A stretch of 64,000 bases of DNA, taken from contig JACGCN010000004.1 of NCBI GenBank assembly GCA_014905825.1, positions 682,001-746,000 of the forward strand. Direction: 5' to 3'. The translations under genes and the position numbers were made by a program. A model generated the notes under the pieces. It saw nothing but the letters and a program-made list of their open reading frames with translations. It had not been told where the DNA came from and searched no databases. This document shows positions 22,954-37,300 of this stretch, one piece after another (positions within the stretch are counted from its first letter, which is position 1; each line of letters opens with the position of its first letter). The DNA is from Lyophyllum atratum. Taxonomy: Eukaryota > Basidiomycota > Agaricomycetes > Agaricales > Lyophyllaceae.

Positions 22954-25038
22954 TCATAGATATTTATCCCAGAATCCGACGCTGCCGTTGTTGGGTGCGG
23001 CGAACTGCTCAATCCCCAGCAACCTTGTGACAAGGTTGTAGACCTCAACGTTGGGGAAGCGCTCCATGATATAGGTGTTGCTCTCCGTCGAATGCCAATG
23101 GTCCTTGGGTTTACTGCCGGACTGGTGCAAAGCTTTGACATCCTTGGTGAACGGCCCATGTGCAATAAACATTGCATGCATAGAAAGCTCGTTGTTGTCA
23201 TATCCGTGGTTCTAAAGAGGTCAGGATTAGTATGTCCTCTCACACAGGCGACGACAATTACTCACCCCCTTGCTCATGCCAACATCACCCTCCTCTTTGG
23301 TGGTCAGCACGTATCCGATCTTCGGCACAACGTACACAGGTGCAACGCGCTCGCTGTGTGAGAAGTGGTACCTTTCGGGCATGGTCTCGTGCGTGTACAC
23401 ATCGAACTTCTCTGGATTTTGGTCGGCGGCCTTCAGGAGCAGGTCTAGGTAGTGTGTGACATTAGCCGAAGCGCGGAACCGGAGGCCCATGGATGGCCAC
23501 CCGTCCTCGTGCTCGATCATCTTCAGCCCCTCTTCACCGAGAATATCGTCCATATAGACAAGCTCGGGATGGCTGGTGTCGGTCATGCCGTGATCACTCA
23601 CGAAGACGATGTCAACGATATCAGTGAGGTTGCGCGCGTGCAGCGCGAGCTGCAGGTCTTTCGCGAAATTGTCGACTTGTGCAAGGGTTTTCTGGGTCAT
23701 AAAAGTTGAGTTTACGAGTTCTGTGATGTTCAAGTGAGAGCGCTGACGTTAACTCTAGCAGACATTGGCCCAGTGGCATGGCCAGCTTGATCCAAGGAAG
23801 GTTCGTACGCTGAAGTACCCCGAAGATTAATGAGAATGTAAGCCTTGGAACAATACGAGACGTACCCATGATAAGCTGCGGCCTCAACTCGATGGGAAGA
23901 TCAATCCAGCTGACAAGCTGGTCAAGTTTCTCACTGAGAGGAACGTGATCTCTCCAAGGAACGAAGTATGTCGAGCTAGCGCCCGAGCTCGTCTTCGGTG
24001 GACCCGGCCTGGAAACTTGTGAGGTTCGTGCATAAATTGACCTAAATCAGCTCACTGACCACATGAGGTTGGCTGTAATGAGTCCCGCTTTCCCTGCAGT
24101 TTCCCACATCTTAAATGAGTAGGTTAGAGGTATGAAGGTTACAGATGCGGAATTATCTGACTCACTGGTTCTCCAAACCACCAATCGGGATTCCAGCATG
24201 ATTCAATTCGATTATAATGGAACGTGCTTTGCAACTTGGGGTCCCAAAAGTTCTGCAGAAGAGTAATGTTCAGACCAGCAATTCCAGCAGAGGTACGAAA
24301 ACACGGAAAACACGAACATTGGCCACGATCCCATGAGACTCGGCGTGTAGTCCGGTCCTGTTAAGATGACATTGACGTCCGTGATTTATAGAGAGCAATG
24401 GTTCGTGCATACATTAATGCCCAGTGGTTACTAGAAGCGTCACAGCCTTGATTAGACCTGTTTACGTGCCATGATAGAGGTGACTCACGGAAATGTTAGT
24501 GTCTACTCAATGCTGCTAATTAGTTCATGTGCAATCACGTATTAACACAACTCACTGGAAAAATGGGCCTCATGGACTTCGCCCGGAGCCCATTCTCGCT
24601 GATATGAAGGAGGTTGGGTGTCAGCCCACGGTCCAAGTAGTCTGCTCTATGATTACGTCATTAGCAGATGAAGTACTGTCGCCTCATGGAATCGAACCTT
24701 AGGCCATCGATAGAGACTATGAGGACAGTGCGCCTGTATTCATGGGTACCGTTTGAGAGTAATTCGCCGCCATTATACCACATACTGTGCGTTGACGGCA
24801 CAACAGGACCTCGAAGCATTCTCCGAACGAATGCACCTGAGACGAGGAGGGCAATGAAGAAGGTTGCTGTTCCGATAATCTTTGTCCTTGACCACCCGTT
24901 GGGAGTGTCGATGTCGATATCTTCTTTCACGCCTTCGACCGGGACACCGGACAGAAGACCTTCCTCCTCCTCTCCAATGTGATGGGACTTGTTTGAGGGG
25001 GTCCTAGACATTCCATGAAAGAGGCCGGAGGATGACAT
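22954..25038 (-). CDS. Membrane-anchored nucleotide pyrophosphatase/phosphodiesterase (NPP)
   Basis: Eleven exons in phase give 509 residues: 25038-24698, 24646-24556, 24502-24489, 24430-24413, 24357-24318, 24252-24166, 24109-24060, 24008-23866, 23809-23748, 23691-23266, 23211-22954. One N-terminal transmembrane segment (IIGTATFFIALLVSGAFV) indicates a type II membrane protein. The catalytic domain starts VLIVSIDGLRADYLDRG; the nucleophile Thr is in LTFPNHW; metal ligands lie in DQAGHATGP, FVSDHGM and NHGYDNN. These enzymes cleave nucleotide pyrophosphate or phosphodiester bonds outside the cell or in the lumen and are built on the alkaline phosphatase fold. Two exons are only 14 and 18 nt, and the nucleophile motif is spread over both. 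The gene converges on the SYLF gene, with about 280 bp between stops. Confidence 0.88.
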
Positions 25039-25479
25039 GTTTCGGAGCTCCACAGAAATGGGAAGAGACCAAAGGAGTGTTGAACCCTGTACGTACTGGG
25101 TGGTTGCTGGACGGTGGCGACTTGGTGGCGACCTTCGGGGAAGGGTGTTTAGATGTCCGTTTACAGCCAAATGTCGACAAATTGACCGCAAACAATACTT
25201 GATTAGGCCGCACTGCCACTGGCGAGATGATGCCGCGGCGGCTGAGGTAAGTACGTGCATGAACAATATTGTTAGCTACTCTCCAAGAGACTCGACGCGA
25301 CAAATATATCCGTATGAATATAAAGACTCAGCCAAAACCTCGAACGCACACAATATCTGATTAGGAAGCCACCAAGGCCCGCCATGATCGCCTGCCGACG
25401 ATCATCGAGCTACCTGCTTGTACAGCGGCGCCTGCAGTCCTATATTCACCCCGATTTCTTGGTTGATAAATACGTTTTT

Positions 25480-27023
25480 CTACCTCTGTATCTCTTGGAT
25501 ATGTTTTCGTTCATCATTACCCGCGGCAAAAATCTTCTCGCTCATACCTCTTTTTTCTTCCGTGGCACTACCTGATCCTCTGGTACCACAATTATCCCCG
25601 AATGGTTCAGCCCGCACCGTAGTTGGAGTGAAGACAAGGGACGCAGAATCTGGTTGGGGAGACTCTGCGTCGTGATCTTCAGCCATACTTTCGGGGTCAG
25701 CGGTTCCATCGTTCTTTAGTTCAATGCTAAAACCGTTGAACGTTTCTGCCATTGAACGCTGTTCGCTGACCAGGACAACAATTATGGAGGGATACATCGC
25801 CTACAGAGGGTGAGGGAATTTTCAGCAAAGTACAAAAAATTATAAAGCTCAAACATACTGTGCCCATAGTCAGGATCGATTGAAGTGTTCCACTCACAAC
25901 AGTGGCGGCTGTAATCTCGGTGTTTTGGATGAAGGATAGGATAAAAGTGAACGCCTGTGAAAATTTCTTAGCCTTGCGGTCGTTCCTAGGAGGAAAGGAT
26001 ATACATACCTGTATCACGAAATAAGTAAATCCAGATTCGACGAGAACAACCATGACCCTGTGCACCGGTGATGTTGACCTTGATTTTAGTCCCATCTTTC
26101 GACGAAATCGAAGGTAGCTCCTGATCAAATTCAAAAGGTAACCAGCACATGCACGATAAATCTGCTCACCATAGCTTGTAAAGAATTAAGAGAGTGGAGG
26201 TAAGATTGCTCGCCAGAGAAAGAGCCAATGATGCGGTGAACAGGCGGGTAGTTGTCAATTGTAGGTCACCAGCGTTTCCCCGGCCGTTGTTAATAATGGC
26301 GGAGACATTGGACTGTAGCACAAGATATGTAAGAGATGTGGCTAAGAGGTACTCCTCAGCCAAGACGCAATATATCAAGATTCAAAAATATACCGATTGT
26401 TCCAACAAAGAGAGCACATGGGGCAAGGAACGTCCATCTTCGTTCCGAATATAATGCCCAGGTTCTCCATAGCACAACACCATCGCTGATGATGAACTAA
26501 CGGGATGGAGACGTCCGTCAAACAGTACCGCTCTCAGCTTGTGACGAAATCAACGCACCAATGTCTGGGTAATCCAAGCTTGGACTAGTTCTGGCCCAGC
26601 GATCCTGTTGCTGACTCCAGCTATTACTGCATGGTCCAGTGTCCCAGCCGAAGTAATCAGAGCTCCCTGGATTTGAATTGTGTAGACTGTAAGGAGGCAA
26701 CACCAATACGTCGTTGTGAGCAGGAAGCTTGTGGATGTTGTCACCAGCCAGATTCGAGTCGGTCTAGCACTAAGGCCCCGTTGACTGCCAATAAGTGAGT
26801 GGGAGATGTAGTATCATAGAAATGCTGCAACACCAACAGAAGAATATACGTAGAGAACGAGAATAGCAGCATGAACAAGCCTGGTGAATATTCATGTTCA
26901 AGCGGAATTGACGAAATAAGAAATCATACCATAAAGCGCGGTAGTTGGAGCCACAAAGATAAAGTTGTAATAAATTACCGGGCCAATACCCTGGAGCAGA
27001 GCGCGTTCCGACGCAGTAAACAT
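25480..27023 (-). CDS. Seven-helix membrane protein (DUF6533/6534-like)
   Basis: From the ATG at 27023 (exon 1 to 26930, then a second exon from 26880), the encoded protein has a run of hydrophobic segments: near VIYYNFIFVAPTTALYG, LFMLLFSFSTYILL, TSTSFLLTTTYWCCLLTVY, WTFLAPCALFVGTI, ATSLTYLVLQ, TTTRLFTASLALSLASNL and AFTFILSFIQNTEITAATVV. SISDGVVLWR-type sequence appears as IISDGVVLWRTW, followed later by LKSRSTSPVHRVMVVLVESG. This combination is typical of a large, Agaricomycete-specific family of seven-helix proteins annotated with DUF6533 or DUF6534; function unknown. The C-terminal tail is about 90 residues, hydrophilic and acidic. At least six introns; those near 26860 and 26400 were placed by phase, the others only approximately. 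Confidence 0.7.
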
Positions 27024-28369
27024 GGGATGCTGGTATGCTAGCTAGCCGAACGGACTGGTTGTTATTCCTAGGAATGACCAATGACCCATAGTATTTATAC
27101 GTCACCACGAAGATGCGACATCAAAGGATCGGCCATTTTTGCGCGTGAGGTCCTGACTGTGACAGTCTATCAGTGCGCCAGGAGATCATGATGGAGTGGG
27201 CTTCTATTTCGCTGAGCAACAGGAACGCGGACCGTAGCAAGAACACATCAGAACATCCCTTCACTCGCATGGGACAGAGATAGAGATTATGAGAGCTGTT
27301 CACAATTGATTATTTCGTAGTCTTCGGTAGTAATGACGATTGGCGTGATATGGTTTGAAGGTTTCCAGGCAAGTGCATTCAGTAGAAGTGGGCGTCCCGT
27401 CCAGGACCGGAGCGTCCTGCACTGTTTTTGACCCTGGGCATTTCAATGTGGAGGAACCGATGCCGAAGAGAGACAGTTGCATAAATAGAGAATCACTGAA
27501 TCAGTGACCCAAGATGTCATTTGCAATGAGGCATGATCACGCCTTGTCAATCGTCGCCTTGATGAGATGAACGGTGAAGAAGGCCGGTGAGAATGAAAGA
27601 TTTCATCTGAGCTATAAGTATGTACTTACGACACCCGCAGTCCTGGCAGAGCCATTAGGCAATATATTACACATTATAACTCAACAGCCTCCTCTCAGCG
27701 TAGTCTTCCCGTGAAGGAGGTAACTTCGTGGACAAATCGCGGTCCTTCGGTCCTACAACAAGGAATGTGAAACCCAGCACGCTGTTGGGGCGAAGTATAG
27801 AAGTTTCGACAGTATCCATTCGATACAATGTTCGTGCAAATGCAGAGAAGCCGAACACGGATCCGATGCCCCAGAGATCGGCGCAGCATACGCGTTTCAA
27901 GTCGCCTAATTCTGCACCTGGTTCTTGACTGCTTTTATGTAGAGAAAGGGGGGTCCTTTGGAGCGAACGCTGTAGGAGATTTGCATCTGCATTGATGTAC
28001 TAGGAGAGCTGAAGAAAAGGATGACTGCGAAGGAAAACGCACAGATGCAATATGTCTACTTGCATCCGCCACAGTGCGTAGTGCGAGCCGCTGCCAGGGC
28101 ATCCTGGGACTCTGTGTAGTGAAATTGGGCGGTCCTGGACCCAAGTGGAGTTCAGTTCATCAATTGCGAGGAGGACTGGTCAAATGGTTATATGATCTTT
28201 CTCTTTGGTTGTAAGTAGCAAGAGAGGCAGAGGCGCCATACCAAATTCCGCCCGTGAGTTGGCCTGCCACAGCCTGCCACTCGTCCACTTGAAAGTTCAT
28301 GGAGGACTGACATGCTTTAAAAATCGGATAACCAGTTTGCTATTTTTTTTCCATTTCACTACTTATAAA
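27024..28369. other. Intergenic region, nothing recognised
   Basis: About 1.35 kb between the start of the seven-helix gene and the 3' end of MDN1. Minus-strand frames at 27300-27482 and 27667-27900 are open but show no domain, signal peptide or splice chain that I trust. Confidence 0.35.
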
Positions 28370-31300
28370 CTACTCTTCTGATATACGTTCGAAGAACTGC
28401 TTCAATGTACTCGCCAAAACATCTGGCAGCGCCTCGACATTCCTCAACACCACGTAATACTCGAATGGGAAGGAGTCCAGATATTTCTGCAGTTGCAGCT
28501 CCATACGACCATCCACAGTCTTGAATTCCGCCTTATCCATGGTTAAAATCGATCCTTGGTGCGAGCCTGACTGAGCTGTATTCGAACCTGAGACATTGCC
28601 GGCCGTGGTATGGAGTGAGTCGATGATCAGGAACACGATCATCACTCTCTGTTCCTCCGCCTTCCTGAGAACAGTGCGAAGATGTTCGTGGTCTTGACAC
28701 ATTCCATCAGAGATGATGAATTGTAGTTGCCATAGGTCGGCCGCAGTCGCGGAGCTCATGGAACGTCGCTCTCGAGCCTTCTCGAGGACCTTCAGGCTTG
28801 TCTCCACGAGCGAAAGAACATTGGTCGCCTTCTGGTTGAAACGGAACGCGCTCATAACCTTGATGCCAGACTGGTCCGTGAATGGACCTTCATCAAAGCC
28901 GTGGAGGATGTCGATAGTTTCGCCGAACTTGGCAACGGCGATGTCGCCAGCCTCAAGTCGACCGAGGGCTTTGGAGACCAGAGCAAGGGTCTGATAGGCC
29001 AAATGGATGGAGTGCGACTCAGCCATGGAACGTGAATCATCGATGGCGATCAACACCTGGTATTCCCGCTGACTCGGTCTGGTGCGGCGTAACCATATTT
29101 TGTCTTTGGTGTAGTCGCTCGCAATGTAAGAGATGATCTTCTTCATGTTGAGACGCTTGCCGGTGCGATAGTCTCCCTTTAGTCGGGTTGCAAGGGTAGG
29201 TTCCAGAATGAGCCGCAGTTGTTCGCACAGAGCGTACGCGAGGTCGTGGGTGAGCGACTCGTACAGGCGCCATATCCTCTCCGCGCCAGCGTCCGGGAAG
29301 CCATGGGTTTGCCAGCTCCGTAGTTCCACCTCAACAGCTTCTCCTCCATCCTCCTCCATGTCCACATCAGCCTTCCGCGTCGAGGCTTCTGATGCGAGAG
29401 CTGCATCATTGACTGGGCGTGCGTTCTGTAAGATCGCGCCTTCGATATCGCCGCGTTCTTCGGAAGAAGTTGGCTCTCCTTGGGGCCCGCCATCCTGAGG
29501 CAGCTTCTGGTGCTCTTCGAGATCGAAAGGCAGGTCGATGTCCATAGGCGCTGCGTCACCGGTTTGTTCACCGCCGTCGACGAGCTTCAACTCATTAAGC
29601 TTCGCGACCTGTTCTTCCCCAGCAGGGCCCAAAGCTTCCATGTCATGGTCTGCGTCGTCTGGTTGGAGATATTCGACCTGTGAGGGAGCATCGACGTCAC
29701 CCATCCTTTCTCGGGGCACGTCCTTTTGCTCTCCACTTATGATGTCGTCAAATCTCTGTCGTATCTCCTTCAACGCATCTCCAAGACTTCGCAATGGATT
29801 TGTGGATGATTGGTTTTCGGGCTGGGATGGCATCTGACCCTCTTGAGCGCCTGAGGAGGCCGCGCCCGCAGCTTGCGATTCAGCGTTGAGAGCATCTACG
29901 GAAGGTTGATTTGCTTCTGGCAAGCTTTGGCAGAGATCAATAACGGAAGCAAACGAACATCAGATATCACGTACCCTTCCTTGTCTTTGGCCTGGCTATC
30001 TGAAGCAGTATCCTTCCCTGCTGCACCTTCAGAACTGCCCGCCTGCCCACTAGCTGCAGTTTCGCCGCGCTCCGGAGCTTGTTCCTCGGATGAAGCCATA
30101 CCATCGCCCGTGGACACGTCGGGCCGAGCGACGGCTTCTTCACCTTGCACGTCGTCCTCGTCCTCCGAAGCTTTGTCGTCGCCATCAGTTTCTTGAGGTT
30201 GACCGGGAACCTCTGGCTCCTGGTCTTGATCCATCGGCTCAGGTATTTCTTCGGGAAGCTGATCCTCCGCTCCCCACTGCTCCGTCGGCGCATCACCTCT
30301 TTCTTGCTCAGACTCTGCCTCTTCCATCTTATCGTCTACAGGCTCTTCATCATCCCCCTCCATGTCCTCCGGTATATCCTCTCCTCCCAATTCTATTTCA
30401 TCCCCACCCAAGTCCATGTTCTCCGGTAAATCCAAGGTGTTGGCGTCTGGAACGAAGTCTTCCATGGGTGCCCCGCTAGCGTCCGCGTTGTTTGCGTCTT
30501 CCTCCTCCTCTTCCCCAGGCTCCGGCATTGGCTCATCCTCCGCACCAGGTTCCTTCTCTTCAGCCGCTTCCTTATCTCTCTCAACCTTCTCCTTCGACTG
30601 AGTCGTATCCTTCCCCTCTTTCGCAACAACCTCGGACTCCCCAGACTTCTCCCCGGAACGATCCTTGTCCGTCCTGTCATCCTCCTTTCCATCCTCTGGC
30701 CCCTTTTCTTCCCCCCACAGCTTCTCGTCAACCGCCGATGGATCGGATGGATCGAGGTCGCCTAGTTTCTCCTCCGGTTCCACGTCGCTTTCGTTATCTG
30801 ACTCAGCTTCGTCTTGAGATCCTGTGTCTGGCACATCCTCCATGTCACCGCCGAAGTCCTCACTCATTTCTATTGCTTCCCCATCATCCTGCTCGTTCCT
30901 CGGCTCTTTTTCCTGCGCATCATCACCCTGAAGTCCTTCCACTTGGCTTTCGTCCTCGATCTCTTTGCTGACATTCTCCGTGCCCGAACCTTCACCCAAT
31001 CCTACCCCACCCGTCGCCTCCGAGGTATCGCCGCCGTCCTGGTTTTCGTCGACCTCGGGGGGTTGGCAGAACCCTTGCTTCGAGAGGGTGCTCATCACAG
31101 AGCATAAGACAAAATCCAGTTTGAAGACGGCTTTCGTCCACTGGCTGTGCGTCGCCAATTGGTCCTTGACGAGCCCTAGATAAGCGCTGAGGAAAGGCAA
31201 TATGCGCTGCAGATTCTGCTCTCTGCTGTCGGGGTGGGCAATCAAGTGGAGGAGCGCGTTGTCCAACCCAGAGGTAATCACATCAATGTTGAGGAGGTGA

Positions 31301-34300
31301 GTGAAGTCGCGAACCACTCGATAATCTTTGAGGATGAACTGTTCGTTGCTTTCTTCGTCGGCATCAGGGGTCGCTTCGGGGCATTTCGACATCAAGGTTT
31401 GTACAGTAACGAGGAAAGTATTGATGAGCGTGTCAATAGTTCCGTTACTTGTGAGAATGGTGCTTGGAGGCGGTCCAAGGGGAGGTATGTTTTGAGTGTT
31501 CAGCCACTCGTCGACGGGTCCAAACAGATACTTCAGTCTGGAGTGACGTTTTGCCCAAAGGCGCAGTTTGCTAGACATATCAGAAAAATGCCCAAGGACC
31601 TCGACAAGGGTTTCATGCTCGTCTACACGAAAGCAATTGAGTAACGATCAGAGGTAGTCGGAAGAGAAAAAAACGTACCTTTCAGCAAAACTGGTGTGGA
31701 GGTGAGCTTCGTATGATCTGATATGGATACGAGACGGATTTGCAACTGGGATGTCAACTCGCGGACAGCGCTTAATTCCTGGATCAGTGAATCAGGTGCC
31801 ATTGCCCTGGGTTGAAGAGAGTTGTAGGTATGTATGCCATCCAGAATTTCTTGCACCGAGTTCGAGAGCCGGCAGAGGACATTTTTGATGGACTGCACAT
31901 GATCGACGAGGTTTGAAGCAGACACCAACGTCTCCGACTTGGAGCGTAGCATGTGTAAGCGCGTGCCTATATTTTCTAGTTTGTGTAATTTCTCCAGCAC
32001 GATTGCCAAACTGCAAACTTTGTCAAAACGTGGTGTAATACAGATGACCTGGACACTCACCGGGATCGTAAATCAATACCCATGTTAAACCCAGATTCGA
32101 GCAGCATGATTCCCCTTTGGAGCTCACGGGTCGTTAAATCGGAGTGATGGGTTGATAATGAAGACCGTAGATCCGGGAGTAGACCACAGAGACGAGCAAA
32201 GTAGTCCTCGCCCTTCTGTGTTGACATGGCTGGGTCATCAATATCACGCATGGTCGGTTGCTCCCTGAGCCATCGTGCATCTGTGATACGGCGGAGCACA
32301 TCGGGTTTGATGTTCGCTGCAAAGCCGGCCTGTTTCAGCTCTTTCAAGAGGTCACTCCATGCCTTCCTCTTCCGAACCAGAATCGCCTTTTGCTGCTTTC
32401 CTCGTTTTTCCGCGGGTACAGTAGTGGGCACCGAAAGTGCCGCGAGCTCCTTCGCAGACACTATGATATCCACGGCGAGGTTGTCCACAATGTGTGCAGA
32501 TTTGGAATGTATGAAGGATCGGATGCGAGTGGCGATGAAGGAATTGAACTTGGTGAAAGTCTGGGGCAATTTGAGTAGGTGATCAGACGATCCGATGCCA
32601 AATTCGCCGTTGGGAAGGGAATAGGAAGAGGAGGAATCCATAGCTACGGTCTCGAGACGTAGGTGTTTCGTCTCTGGGGCATCTGCTTGTTGAGGGTGTA
32701 GTCGCTCCGAAATGGGTTGTCGAAGAACGTCACGGAATTTCCGAATGATTTTGTAAAGTTGGTGATGGGTGCGCTGGGCACTAGCCTTGAGTGCCTGGAC
32801 GTTTATATCCCTCCAGCTCGCCAGCTTGATGAATCCTCGGATCTCTTTCTCTAGGACCCCGCGCTGCTCCGACAAATGATTGGATATTTGAACAGAGAAG
32901 AGATCATAATAGCGTCTCGTCGAGTTCAAGATGCGGCGGACGCGATCCAATGTGGACCGCTGATGATCTAATTTTCGGCTGCAGAGATGTTGGACATAGA
33001 TTTCGAAACTATAGAGGAGACGCATCCGCGCTTCGAATTCGCCGAGAGGGCTTTTCCGGATGAAGTCATCTAGAAGTGGAATCAAAGTCTCCAGATATCG
33101 GTCCAAATCCTGCGAATCTTCGGCCGCCTCTCGTTCGCAAGCGTCCAAAGGACCACGAATAGTCGCATCGTATAATCTGAACCACCACTCAGCAACTCCT
33201 TCCGTGAATGCCTTGTGTTGGGATTCCAATAACACCTGCCAGCAGGACAGTTCCAGACGTCGCCATTCCACTATGAGCCCGATTAAACCCTGTTGATAAG
33301 CCTTGAGCGTATTCTGCCGATTCGCATAGATTTCCCAATCTTCGGTCTGCAACAAGAGTTGCTCGAGAGCGGAAAGTATTTTAGCAATAGGGCTATGAAG
33401 GTCGAGCCCCAAGACGACGTCACAGCGACCTTTCAGATGTTGAAGCACCATCTGATCGGGCCACTCCTGTATGAGAGCCTCCAATCGACTTTTGAGAGTT
33501 GAGACGACAGTAGCCGCTCTCTTCACTTCGGCTACGTTCGGGTCTGCATAGAAATTGTACGTGTTCCCTCCAATGACGGGCGCTCTCTCCAGTTTAGAAA
33601 GTCGATCGCGTAAAAGGTCGAATTGGAATGGAAGGCTTTCATTGTCCAGCGTATCAGGAAGTGACGGCGATGCGGAGGATACCAAGGATGTCAGAATGGA
33701 CTTGCGGATTTTGTTGAAGTTTGTGGTGTCAGTGGCGGGGCTTTCTGTTCCGAACATGGCATGGTGCAGCGAAGCGAGTTGACCGACTTCGGTTGGCGGT
33801 ACGAGAAGGGAAGTCTGGGATGGTTTCGCGGCAGGAGCGTTGCTTTCTGGGTCTAAAGCACCCTCAAACGAAGGAAACAAGGCAAGGAACTCTTTTTCTT
33901 CCATCTCGGCTTCTCCAATATCTTCATGATCCAGATTTTTGCGTCGATATAGTGATGAGGCCGCCATATCCGCTTCTTTCTCTTTTGCGCGGTCGATGAG
34001 CCAAAGCCGAAGGGCCTGCCCGTAAGCCACCTCGACGATGTCCGTCCCAACGACTCCGAGCGACTTCTCCATTGCCACAGCAGATATTGTGAGGAGCAAG
34101 CGGCGGAATGGTGTCACTTCCGGTGGTACTGCCGTCCCAGCATCTGCACACACAGCAGCAGAACTACGGACTGACGGAAATGCGATGAGCGCGGATGCCA
34201 CCTGCGATGTCGCGGAAGGAGTTGCATGGAAGGCAGAGTGTGTAACTAACCGCAGACCCATGCGCACGTAATGTATAGCCAGCTGCAGCGGGGTGCCCAG

Positions 34301-37300
34301 ATCCGCATATTCCACATAGACCGTGTTGAGCCGCTGACAGAATCCAGCGATTGATTGTTGCAGGACCTCTTCACGCGATTTTGCGCTCTCATGCCTCGAT
34401 TCAAGCAGGCCAAGTAGCTCATGGACCTTCGATAGAACGTGGTCCTGAAACTGGGACACTTCCGACCAAAACATACGGAGCCGAGAAATGTCGTTTCGGA
34501 GAGGAAGAGATGGTGCATTCGAAAGATCTCTGGAGACGTTATCCAGACTGAGCTTGAGGTGGTCGATAAGCTCGTTATGGTCATTGCCAGTTGTGAGCTC
34601 TTCCTGCCTTCGGTGCAGAGTTAACTGTATCTGTAAAGAGTTCTCCTCCTCGCGCCATCGCTCCGTGGTGCAATTTTGGATTGCCACGGGGTCGACTGGA
34701 GCATCAGGCACCACGAGATCCAGAACCAGGCTGCCCACGGCAATCCAACAGAATCCTAGATCTGCGATTGATCGTTCCCGAGTGCTTTCGACGCACAAAC
34801 GTTGCAATGACGGGTTGAGGTGCTGTTCGACCGCCCGTTTGAAGGGCTCATTGCTCGATTGCGTTAACAATGTCGAGAGCACAGTTGCCGCTGAAGCCAA
34901 CTCCGTCACTGATTGAGGTTGTAGTTGACAAATGGCGTCGTAGGTCTCGGCCGGGAAGGACGCTGAGAAACAGCTTGTGACCTGTAAAACATAGAATGAG
35001 ACAGTCATCTTAGGGAGAGGGGCGGTCACTAACCAATTTGATAGACTGATCAAGAAGGCTCCCAAGTTCTTCTACGCGCGCAACCAGGTTCTCGGATTGC
35101 AAGAAAACTAGACGTGAATGACGACGTATGTCCCTTTCGTAATCTTCAAAAGAAAGTAAAGGCTTCTGTGTCCAGTCACTATATAGATATTAGCCATGGA
35201 CGACTTCGTGAGAGGTAAAGGCTGTTACCATGCCGAAACGGTTGCCAACAGCTGAGTTGGTCGAAGCAGCATAGATGGCCCGTTCAGGAGCTAGATTGGC
35301 GTTCAGATAAAATCCGAGGAGGGAGAAAGAAGAGCTTACCCCATTCGAAGACGGAATGTCCCAAAGCGAGTTCAGCCATTGGATCTGCGTCTGGGCGATG
35401 ATGGGAACGGTGTCTACCAGAAGGTTAAAATCTCGAAATGAACAAAATAATTGTTGTTGACTTACTCTTCCCCGCCTGTAGGGTCCACAGAAGATGCTGG
35501 TATGATACCATCCGAAGCAAGCCGCCATGTCCACTACAGATTACTTCGATAATCTCCGAAAGCAAATTCGTTGATGCCTGAACGATGTGAGCGTGATGTC
35601 GCTGACCACTTGAGAAGGTTCGTACCTCTATGTCGGGAAGCAGGCGGAAAGTCCCAAGCTCTGCGATAAGCAAAGATGGGTCGACCTTTCGTTCTTCCTG
35701 GTCATCGTCTATGATTTGCTGGAGAAGATGCTGGAATATCATCTGTTGGTATCCAAATGCTTGAGTTCGAGATGGTACAACACCTACCGATTCAAGATCT
35801 GCTTGAAGAGTTGAAGTCATATGCTCGGAAAGGCTGATGGGCAAGGTCTGTATGGCTATGAAGTTGAAGGCTTGTCGCCGAAGACCTACTCAACTTATTA
35901 AGATACGTATCATGGGAAGAGTAAGCACTGAGTACGTACCTTGGACCTCTTTGCCAGGCAGGCGCGCACTGCAATCTAGAACAACGTCTAGACGGCCTGA
36001 TGATGTAATAAGCGGTCTGTCGAGAAAGAGTGATGACCAAATTTCAATCAGCCCCAGACCAGTAGAGAGAGAAATGGTATCTCTCAGTGCCCGAGCTTGG
36101 CGAGCTACAGCTGAGAAAGCGGCGGGGCTGTTTTCAACTGTATCGACGATCCATCGACAGGTAGCTTGAAGAGCGGAGAAATCGAAGGCGGTTTCAGTAA
36201 TCCTTCGGAGGCGACGGCCATAACCCAGAAGCAACGACGAACGTCTGAGATCATCCTAACAAGGGATGAGCGAGTATATGACAATCAACGAATGAATGAC
36301 TCACCGATTTGGACGCTCTGCTATCACTGTCAACCGTGAAGGAGTCGAGTGTGCTATGACCCACAGCGTAGATGGCGGATAGTACGGATGCGATATCTTT
36401 CAAGGCTCGGTTCTGTTTCTCATTCTTTTCAGCGCCTTTTACTGCGCCTGGGGTATTGGCTTGATCTTCCTCGTCCAAGAATAATGCTACGGCGAGATCC
36501 AATGCTTGCAGAACGATGCGATGTGCGGAGGGAATATTCGATTCAAGTTTCTTATCGACGCATGGCAGGGCATTTAGGTAAAAATCCATGGGCTATATTC
36601 ATGTGTAAAAGGTATACATGTGGATGGGACAGCACATTAAGATTAACATAAGGTCCTCGGCAAAAGAAAAGTCAGCTGACCTGAGTAAGCACAAGGTCTG
36701 AAGGTAACGCCAATGACAGAGAATATGCTTCGCGTAGACGTACGAGAACTCCAGCGACGCAGCGATCGGGGAGTATGCTGAGAAGGCTTTGTACGCGGTT
36801 GAGACTTGCTGTTTTGGAGTTCTGGGGCAGGCTTTCCAGCAGGCGGTTGAAGGGTGGAAGATGAGCAGGTGCCGCAGCGCGAGCGATGAAAAAGAGGTGG
36901 GCATCTGTCAAGTCAGAGGACCTTAAGGAAGAAACCATAATCATCGGCGCTTGGTCGACCAAACTCGAGAGGCCAGAATCTTGATCCAGAGATCGTCCTG
37001 AAGTCGATAATGACGATGGAGCTGTTGCATCTTCTCTGTGTAAACCTCTTCGCGCGCCTTCGAAAGCTAGGCTCCGTTTCTTCGGGTCGCTGAGCATCGA
37101 AGATGACAATGGCAATCGTTGGTAGTCAGAGAGAATCATCGGGTCGTCAGCAGTAGGTGTCGAAATGAGAGATATTTCGATTCCTCTGTTGCGCATGGCC
37201 CGGGATAGTTCACCGTACTGGGGATCAACTGTCATGAACAGGCGGAAATTGGGGTGCGGTTTCAACACTTCCACGCTGCCATCAACATAACCGCGTTCGC

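Noticed and set aside
24688..24698. GGTTCGATTCC on the minus strand, like a tRNA B box
   Set aside because: It lies at an exon/intron boundary of the NPP gene, with no A box or cloverleaf around it.
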